A stretch of DNA of 64,000 nt from Mycolicibacterium sp. P9-64 (GTDB lineage: Bacteria; Actinomycetota; Actinomycetes; Mycobacteriales; Mycobacteriaceae): the NCBI RefSeq assembly GCF_008329605.1, contig NZ_NPKO01000018.1, positions 1-64,000 of the forward strand, written 5' to 3'. Made by a program: the position numbers and the translations under genes. Within the stretch, counting starts at the first letter, position 1; every line of letters begins with the position of its first letter. Shown here one piece after another: positions 59,472-64,000 of this stretch. The notes under the pieces were generated by a model. It ran no database searches and was not told where the DNA came from. It worked only from the letters and a program-made list of their open reading frames with translations.

Positions 59472-60788
59472 TCAGCGGGCTACGGCGAGCCGGCGATGAG
59501 CGCTTGCGCGAAGAGCAGAAGGCTCAAGCGCGGACTGGTGTTGGAGATCGTCGATGATCGTCGCGGCAATGTGTTTGGCGTCGCGGTCGATGCCGAGGAA
59601 GCGGCCCGACCCCCAGGTGTGCATCCACGGCAGGCCGATGAACGTCAGGCCTTCGACTCCGGTGACGCCGCGGTTCTGCATCGGGCGGCCTGCGCCGTCG
59701 AACGCACTGGCTTCGATCCACCGATAGTCGGGCCGGTACCCGATGGCCCAGACGATGCTGGTGACTCCATGTGCGGCGAGGTCCAATTCGGTGGTCTCGG
59801 CGTCGGGCTCCCAGACCGGGGTGTACCGGGAAGCGGGCGGCGCGGTGATGCCCTCGCGCTCGATGTGGGCGTCGATGTCCGCGCAGATCGAGTTGTACAC
59901 CGAGTCGGCCCTGTCGAGGGCCTCCCCCAGTGACGGCTCGAAGGCAAGGGTCACATCCTTGCCGTCGCTCAGCGTGCCGTACAGCCGCATTCCCTCCGAG
60001 GCGAAGCGGCGCAAGTCGATGTCGCGTCCGCCGTCGCGTCCGGTGACGTAGTGGTTGGTCTTCTCGATCGCCGCCTTCCCGCCGGGGTATTCAGGGGCGG
60101 CCTTGTCGTAGAGACCCATGTCGGACAGCCACGTCATGCAATCCCGGCCACGGTAGAACCGCGCCACCCGTGGTGCGCTGCCGACGGCGAGGTGCACCTG
60201 CCTGCCCGCCAGGTGCAGGTCCTCGGCGATCTGCGCACCCGACTGGCCGGTACCCACCACCAGGACGGCGCCTTCGGGCAGCTGATCGGCGTTGCGGTAC
60301 TGCTCGGAGTGGATCTGGCTGACGGTCGTGTCAAGTGATCCTGCCCACGGAGGCAGCACCGGAACGGGATATCCGCCCGTCGCGACCACCGCATGGTCAC
60401 AGGTCATCGATTCGTCGCCCTGCGCGGTCTTCAGCGATAGTTCGAAACCGCCTGATGCCATGGGACGTAACCGCGTGACACGCGTGTGGGTGAGGATCGG
60501 CGGCGTGAAGGTGTGCAGCCAACCGTCGAGCCACTCCACGACCTGGTCTCTCGTCATGAAACCGTCCGGGTCGTCGCCCTCGTAGGCGTAGCCAGGCAGC
60601 TTGCAGTGCCAGTTCGGGGTGACCAGGGTGAAGTTGTCCCATCGGGTGTCCGCCCAGGCGTGCACGGGGGTCTGCGCCTCCAGCACGACGTGATCGATGC
60701 CGGCTTCACCGAGGTACCAACTGACCGAGAGCCCGGCCTGGCCGCCGCCGATGACGGCGACGGGGACGTGTCCGGCGGCGGTACTCAT
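59472..60788 (-). CDS. MSMEG_0569-type flavin-dependent oxidoreductase
   Basis: A 438-residue FAD/NADPH monooxygenase-like protein: VAVIGGGQAGLSVSWYLGEA, the RWDNFTLVTPNW loop, VLVVGTGQSGAQIAEDLHLA (second nucleotide fold) and VWAIGYRPDYRWI. The family is specific to the Nit1C-type clusters and is distinct from BVMOs (no FxGxxxHxxxW fingerprint). Start is ATG at 60788, overlapping the MSMEG_0570-like stop (ATGA). It may add oxygen to a nitrile or cyanide-derived compound; this is inference. Confidence 0.9.
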   Translation of the reverse strand: MSTAAGHVPVAVIGGGQAGLSVSWYLGEAGIDHVVLEAQTPVHAWADTRWDNFTLVTPNWHCKLPGYAYEGDDPDGFMTRDQVVEWLDGWLHTFTPPILTHTRVTRLRPMASGGFELSLKTAQGDESMTCDHAVVATGGYPVPVLPPWAGSLDTTVSQIHSEQYRNADQLPEGAVLVVGTGQSGAQIAEDLHLAGRQVHLAVGSAPRVARFYRGRDCMTWLSDMGLYDKAAPEYPGGKAAIEKTNHYVTGRDGGRDIDLRRFASEGMRLYGTLSDGKDVTLAFEPSLGEALDRADSVYNSICADIDAHIEREGITAPPASRYTPVWEPDAETTELDLAAHGVTSIVWAIGYRPDYRWIEASAFDGAGRPMQNRGVTGVEGLTFIGLPWMHTWGSGRFLGIDRDAKHIAATIIDDLQHQSALEPSALRASAHRRLAVAR

Positions 60789-61081
60789 GACGCCTCCAGA
60801 CCAGGTCGCATGCCGACGACGCGGATCGTCGCATCGTGTGGGAATTCCATTGCGGTGGAGGTGATCTCCTCCTCGGTCCACGCAGCCGAGCTGCACGCGA
60901 AGCCGAACTTTGCACGCACCCTCTCGCTCGCCTCGCGCAGCGCCTTGGAGGAGCGGTCGAGGAAGTCCGCGACGGTGTAGTCCGAGCCCGTGTTCAGATA
61001 GTCGTGCATCACCAGGCTCGGCGAGTAGCACCGCTGCACCCGACCGTCTGGCCACTGCACGTCGAAGGTCATCTCAGGCAT
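60785..61081 (-). CDS. MSMEG_0570-type nitrogen starvation response protein
   Basis: A 98-residue protein of the MSMEG_0570 family. MTFDVQWPDGRVQRCYSPSL is at the N-terminus, then VADFLDRSSKALREASERV and a C-terminal acidic tail. No catalytic motif is visible. It is a short, conserved member of the cluster. Start ATG at 61081 overlaps the C-N hydrolase stop by eight bases. Confidence 0.88.
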   Translation of the reverse strand: MPEMTFDVQWPDGRVQRCYSPSLVMHDYLNTGSDYTVADFLDRSSKALREASERVRAKFGFACSSAAWTEEEITSTAMEFPHDATIRVVGMRPGLEAS

Positions 61082-62048
61082 GGGCCAATTCACTTCCCGT
61101 CGCTTCGCTCGCCCCGGTATCACTTCCCGTCGCTTCGCTCGCCCCGGTATCACTTCCCGTCGCTTCGCTCGCCCCGGTATCACTTCCCGTCGCTTCGCTC
61201 GCCACCAGGCCGTAGACGTCTGGCCTGCGGTCGCGAAGATGGAACATCCCCGCCCGCATGGCGCGGAACGTGGCATCGATGTCGACTTCCGCGACGGCCA
61301 TCCCGCTGCCGAGAAGTGTAGTGGCCAAGATGTTTCCACCGGGGTCGACGACCTTCGCGTTGCCGACGTAGCGCAGCGACCCGAACGTTCCGCTCTGGTT
61401 CGACGCGATCCAGAACACCTGGTTGTCCAGCGCGCGCGCCGCATCGAACAGGTTGAACCGGTACGTCCATCGATCGTCTTGGAGATTCTCCGCGGTGGCG
61501 GTGCGTGCCGCGGGCCACGCCGACAGACTCGCGATGATCTGCGCGCCCTTCAGCGCCATGATCCGGGCGGCCTCGGGAAATGCCTTGTCGTAGCAGATCT
61601 GTAGCCCCACCCGGCCCACGGGAGTGTCGAACACTCCGTAGTCGGAACCCGCCGAGTACGACATGCCTTCCCCAAGCGGTTGGTGCACCTTGCGGTACGT
61701 GCCGTAGATCTGGGTTCCATCCAGGACGGCGGCCGCGTTGTAGCGGGTCTCGCCGTCGTCGTCGAGTTCGCAGAACCCGATGGCGATCACCAGGTCGCCG
61801 ACGATCTGCTGGACTCTGGCGATCTCGGGGCCGTCGATGCGGATGGCGGGCGGCAGTGACTTGGAGGTGGTCTTGACGGTGTCGCCGTGGTTGCCCAACG
61901 ATGACAGGTAGCCACCGATGGCGGCCTCGGGCAGGACCAGGAAGTCAACGCCCTCGTCACGCGCCTGCTGGACGAGCGTCTCGATCAGTGCGTAGTTCTG
62001 CTCGAGGTCGCGAGTGAAGTTGGCTGCTACCGCAGCAAGTTTCGTCAT
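61074..62048 (-). CDS. Nit1C-cluster C-N hydrolase (nitrilase family) with tandem-repeat tail
   Basis: A 324-residue C-N hydrolase with the full triad: Glu in LVLPEAAIGGY, Lys in TYRKVHQPLGEG and Cys in LQICYDKAFPEAARIM. It is not of the Nit6803 type, which has CWEHY. It takes the place of the nitrilase gene in the Nit1C order. The last 45 residues are four GASEATG units from the 30-bp array at 61091-61203; related proteins end near PDVYGL. The extension probably hangs free of the enzyme. Start is ATG at 62048, 10 bases after the Sll0783-type gene stop. Confidence 0.9.
   Translation of the reverse strand: MTKLAAVAANFTRDLEQNYALIETLVQQARDEGVDFLVLPEAAIGGYLSSLGNHGDTVKTTSKSLPPAIRIDGPEIARVQQIVGDLVIAIGFCELDDDGETRYNAAAVLDGTQIYGTYRKVHQPLGEGMSYSAGSDYGVFDTPVGRVGLQICYDKAFPEAARIMALKGAQIIASLSAWPAARTATAENLQDDRWTYRFNLFDAARALDNQVFWIASNQSGTFGSLRYVGNAKVVDPGGNILATTLLGSGMAVAEVDIDATFRAMRAGMFHLRDRRPDVYGLVASEATGSDTGASEATGSDTGASEATGSDTGASEATGSELAHA
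61091..61203 (-). repeat. 30-bp tandem SEAT array in the C-N hydrolase tail
   Basis: Units at 61091-61120, 61121-61150 and 61151-61180, plus a partial fourth to 61203. On the minus strand each reads the core GGCGAGCGAAGCGACGGGA then AGTGATACCG. The period is ten codons, giving GASEATGSDT repeats. The linker differs from the 56-kb array while the core is the same. Confidence 0.92.
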
Positions 62049-62058
62049 CGTGAATCGC

Positions 62059-62580
62059 CTAGACCATGTACGTCGAGTTGATGATCGCGCCCTTGCGCGC
62101 GTAGTGGATGAGGGCGTCCTGCACGTCCAGCGGGTGCGCGGGAATCACGCCTTCGATCAGGTCTTCCTCGCGGCCGCCGTGCAGCGCCAAGCCGAACCGG
62201 CAGCAGAACACCGTGCCGCCCTCGGAGATGAAGGTGCCCAGCGAGTCGTTGATGTTCTGCTCACCGGGGAAGCCGGAGTCGCCGGTCTTGGGGAACCCGC
62301 GGGTGGCCAGGCAGTTGATGGCTCCCGGACCGTAGAAGTAGATCGCCGACTCGAAGCCCTTGCGCAGCGCCCTGGTGGCCTGCAGCACTGCGACGAAGCT
62401 GACGGACGACTCGTGGGCGATGCCGTGTACCAGTGTGAAGTAGCTCTCGCCGTTCTCGGCCTGGTAGTCGGGGAAGATCTTCGTCCCGCCGTAGATGTTG
62501 GAACCCTTCGGCAGGGAGGGGTGCGGGATCTCGGCGAGCGAGGTCTTGATGTTATCGGCAATGGAACCGTCAAATGTCAT
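62059..62580 (-). CDS. MSMEG_0572/Sll0783-type nitrogen starvation response protein
   Basis: A 173-residue protein and first gene of the operon. MTFDGSIADNIKTSLAEIPH and GSNIYGGTKIFPDYQAENGE are near-invariant in the Sll0783 family. A DsrE-like fold with a possible reactive Cys (FCCRFGLALHGG) is likely. Sll0783 is strongly induced by nitrogen starvation in Synechocystis. Start is ATG at 62580. A GlnR-like site lies 104 bp upstream. Confidence 0.92.
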   Translation of the reverse strand: MTFDGSIADNIKTSLAEIPHPSLPKGSNIYGGTKIFPDYQAENGESYFTLVHGIAHESSVSFVAVLQATRALRKGFESAIYFYGPGAINCLATRGFPKTGDSGFPGEQNINDSLGTFISEGGTVFCCRFGLALHGGREEDLIEGVIPAHPLDVQDALIHYARKGAIINSTYMV

Positions 62581-62683
62581 GGAGTACTCCAGATTTCGGC
62601 ATTGGGGTGAAGTTTCTTGGGCGACTCGGCGTCGATGCCGGCCAGCCGAGAAGCTCGGCGTGAACCAATTACAGGCGGTTGGC

Positions 62684-62721
62684 GTTTCCGTTTGGTCATC
62701 ACAGGAATACGTTTCGGTTAT
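62684..62721 (-). promoter_or_regulatory. GlnR-like four-part binding site
   Basis: On the minus strand the half-sites ATAAC (62721-62717), GTATT (62710-62706), ATGAC (62699-62695) and GAAAC (62688-62684) are each 11 bp apart. The actinobacterial GlnR site is built as GTNAC-N6-GAAAC twice, with the same 11-bp period. Three of the four match and GTATT is weak. It lies 104-141 bp before the first gene of the Nit1C operon, which agrees with the nitrogen-starvation role of the family. Confidence 0.6.
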
Positions 62722-62780
62722 CGAGACCTCACAGCCGACATCTGCGCGTAACACACGACGAGCGCGGGTAGCGTGGGCGC

Positions 62781-63539
62781 ATGCCCGAAGGGGATACCGT
62801 CTACCGGACCGCAACCAAGCTGCGCGAAGCGCTCGAGGGCAGGACGCTGACGCGATGCGACGTGCGGGTGCCGCGGTTCGCCACCGTCGACCTGAGCGGT
62901 GAGAAGGTCGACGAGGTCATCAGTCGCGGCAAGCATCTGTTCATCCGCGTCGGCGATGCCAGCATCCACTCGCACCTCAAGATGGACGGCGCCTGGTTGG
63001 TCGGCGGTCAAATCCGCCGGGTGCAGCCGCACAAGGTGCGGATCATCCTGGAAACCGCAGACTCTCGCGTCGCAGGCGTCGACCTCGGCGTCCTGGAGAT
63101 CCTCGAGCGTGGACGCGACATGGACGCCGTCGCGCACCTTGGGCCCGATCTTCTCGGCGACGACTGGGAGCCGCGAACGGCTGCGGCCAACCTGGTCGCC
63201 GATCCCGACCGGCCGCTGGCCGAGACGCTTCTCGATCAGCGGGTGATGGCAGGAGTCGGCAACGTCTATGCCAATGAGCTGTGCTTCGTGCTCGGGCGGC
63301 TGCCGACCTCACCGGTCAGCAACGTCAAGGATCCGCTGCGAGTAGTGCAGCGTGCGCGGGACATGCTGTGGCTCAACCGGTCCCGGCTCAACCGGGTGAC
63401 GACCGGGGACACCAGACCCGGCCGCGACCTGTGGGTCTACGGCCGGGCCGGGAACGCATGTCGTCGCTGCGGCACCATCGTCGAGATGGATGGCAGTGGG
63501 GACCGCGTCGTGTACTGGTGTCCGAACTGCCAGACCTAG
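62781..63539 (+). CDS. nei: DNA glycosylase/AP lyase Nei2 (endonuclease VIII)
   Basis: Removes oxidised pyrimidines. The 252-residue protein begins MPEGDTVYRTATKL, with catalytic Pro1 and Glu2 after Met removal. The catalytic Lys lies in ISRGKHLFIRVGDASIHSH, the H2TH region in ETLLDQRVMAGVGNVYANE, and a C-terminal zinc finger has CRRCGTI and WCPNCQT. Very close to M. tuberculosis Rv3297 in my reading, and in the same relative place after lhr. Start is ATG at 62781. Confidence 0.95.
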   Translation: MPEGDTVYRTATKLREALEGRTLTRCDVRVPRFATVDLSGEKVDEVISRGKHLFIRVGDASIHSHLKMDGAWLVGGQIRRVQPHKVRIILETADSRVAGVDLGVLEILERGRDMDAVAHLGPDLLGDDWEPRTAAANLVADPDRPLAETLLDQRVMAGVGNVYANELCFVLGRLPTSPVSNVKDPLRVVQRARDMLWLNRSRLNRVTTGDTRPGRDLWVYGRAGNACRRCGTIVEMDGSGDRVVYWCPNCQT

Positions 63540-63555
63540 GGTCCCGCTTTCCCGA

Positions 63556-63613
63556 CGAGCAGACATAGAACTGCCCATTTTCGGCGCCAAATGTGCAGTT
63601 TTGCGTCTGCTCG
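63556..63613. terminator. Long hairpin between nei2 and the desaturase
   Basis: CGAGCAGAC (63556-63564) pairs with GTCTGCTCG (63605-63613), and the inner parts (AGAACTGC with GCAGTTTT, CATTT with AAATG) also pair with few mismatches around CGGCGCC. It lies between two convergent genes. Hairpins of this type are frequent at convergent ends in mycobacteria and probably serve as bidirectional terminators. Confidence 0.65.
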
Positions 63614-63623
63614 CGGGTGAGAC

Positions 63624-64000
63624 CTAGGTCCAGGGCAGAGCCAGCCTGCAGATCTTGCGGACCACCGTGGCGAACTGCTTGGGCAGCGGACCCTTGTTGT
63701 AGGGCACGCCGTACCGCTCGCAGATCTCCTGGACCTCCTTGGAGATCTCGTCGTGCCGGAACGCGGGCAGGTCGGGGAACAGGTGGTGCTCGATCTGGAA
63801 GGACAGGTTGCCGCTCATGACGTGGAACAGCTTTGCCGAATCGGGGCGAGCGGAGCGACGGGGGAATAGTCCAGTGAGGTTGGCTGAGCCGAGGACCTGG
63901 CGGAAGTACCACATGCCGCGGCTTTCGTTCTCGGTCTCTTCCTTGCTGAATTCCTGTGTGCCGTCCGGGAAGTGACCGCAGAAGATGATCGCGTAGGACC
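63624..64000 (-). CDS. Membrane fatty acid desaturase, 5' partial at the right edge
   Basis: The reading frame runs off the right end; about 125 C-terminal residues are seen. IIFCGHFPDGTQEFSKEE, MWYFRQVLGSANLTG and the third His box QIEHHLFPDLPAF mark a DesA3-type acyl-CoA desaturase. A variant of the dispersed element (63843-63863) gives PRRSARPD between LGSANLTGLF and FHVMSGNLSFQIEHH. Relatives have about seven residues there. The last residues RKICRLALPW are typical. Confidence 0.9.
   Translation of the reverse strand, partial: SYAIIFCGHFPDGTQEFSKEETENESRGMWYFRQVLGSANLTGLFPRRSARPDSAKLFHVMSGNLSFQIEHHLFPDLPAFRHDEISKEVQEICERYGVPYNKGPLPKQFATVVRKICRLALPWT
63843..63863 (+). repeat. Dispersed SEAT element, variant copy in the desaturase
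   Basis: GGGGCGAGCGGAGCGACGGG, with one change (A to G) from the common core. It is read by the desaturase on the minus strand as PRRSARPD, a different frame from the htpG and glycosyltransferase copies. It lies in a loop before the third His box. Confidence 0.8.

Noticed and set aside
56051..61203. 30-bp tandem arrays as CRISPR
   Set aside because: Units are contiguous, with a fixed linker and no variable spacers, and are part of coding regions. No cas genes are present.

Overview
The window is a high-GC actinobacterial chromosome segment, almost certainly from a fast-growing Mycobacterium (Mycolicibacterium type). Evidence: SigF with RsbW/UsfX, lysine aminotransferase with LrpA, Lhr and Nei2 in the order of the M. 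tuberculosis Rv3286c-Rv3297 block, a PGRS-like glycine repeat protein, a 13E12-type HNH protein, frequent GTG/TTG starts and many 4-bp start/stop overlaps. No tRNA, rRNA, CRISPR array or complete insertion sequence was seen.

Layout. 1-1004: C-terminal part of a DUF222/HNH protein. 1010-5269: purine catabolism (MobA-like transferase, NCS2 permease fused to an OHCU-decarboxylase-like domain, uraD, uraH, uricase). 5426-8218: stress regulation (STAS antagonist, sigF, rsbW, a Rho_N-type stress protein, PAS-ANTAR regulator). 8236-8984: ArsR and SRPBCC pair with an operator-like palindrome. 9123-12562: xanthine dehydrogenase. 12577-14145: DUF559 protein and membrane-anchored Mrr-like nuclease, divergent around a large hairpin. 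14138-18832: lysine catabolism (lat, lrpA, hglS, pcd). 18856-31355: htpG, a BM3-like P450, several oxidoreductases, a frameshifted NDH-2-like gene, regulators and an MFS pump. 31385-39809: sugar uptake and use (ABC transporter, PfkB kinase, DeoR regulator, GH4 glycosidase), with decayed genes at both ends. 40154-41806: PGRS-like secreted protein. 41895-47118: TetR and lhr. 47161-48816: cobalt-type nitrile hydratase and activator. 48841-54956: oxidoreductase cluster with a Baeyer-Villiger monooxygenase and a free LigD-type phosphoesterase. 54953-62580 (minus): the nitrogen-starvation/nitrile Nit1C-type operon. 62781-63539: nei2. 63624-64000: partial fatty acid desaturase.

How it works together. 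XDH, uricase, UraH and UraD take xanthine to allantoin. Lat, Pcd and HglS carry lysine through aminoadipate and 2-oxoadipate. Nitrile hydratase and the Nit1C operon suggest an accessory region for nitrogen from nitriles or cyanide. A four-part GlnR-like site upstream of the Nit1C operon supports nitrogen control.

Most notable observations: (1) a short dispersed element, GGCGAGCGAAGCGACGGGA, open in all six frames and inserted in frame in htpG (twice), a C-N hydrolase (30-bp tandem array), the start of a glycosyltransferase (30-bp tandem array) and a desaturase; (2) a second C-N hydrolase in the Nit1C operon whose catalytic Glu and Cys are both Asp; (3) the permease-fused OHCU-decarboxylase domain with Phe in place of the catalytic His; (4) the sigF-to-nei2 block split by large accessory insertions.
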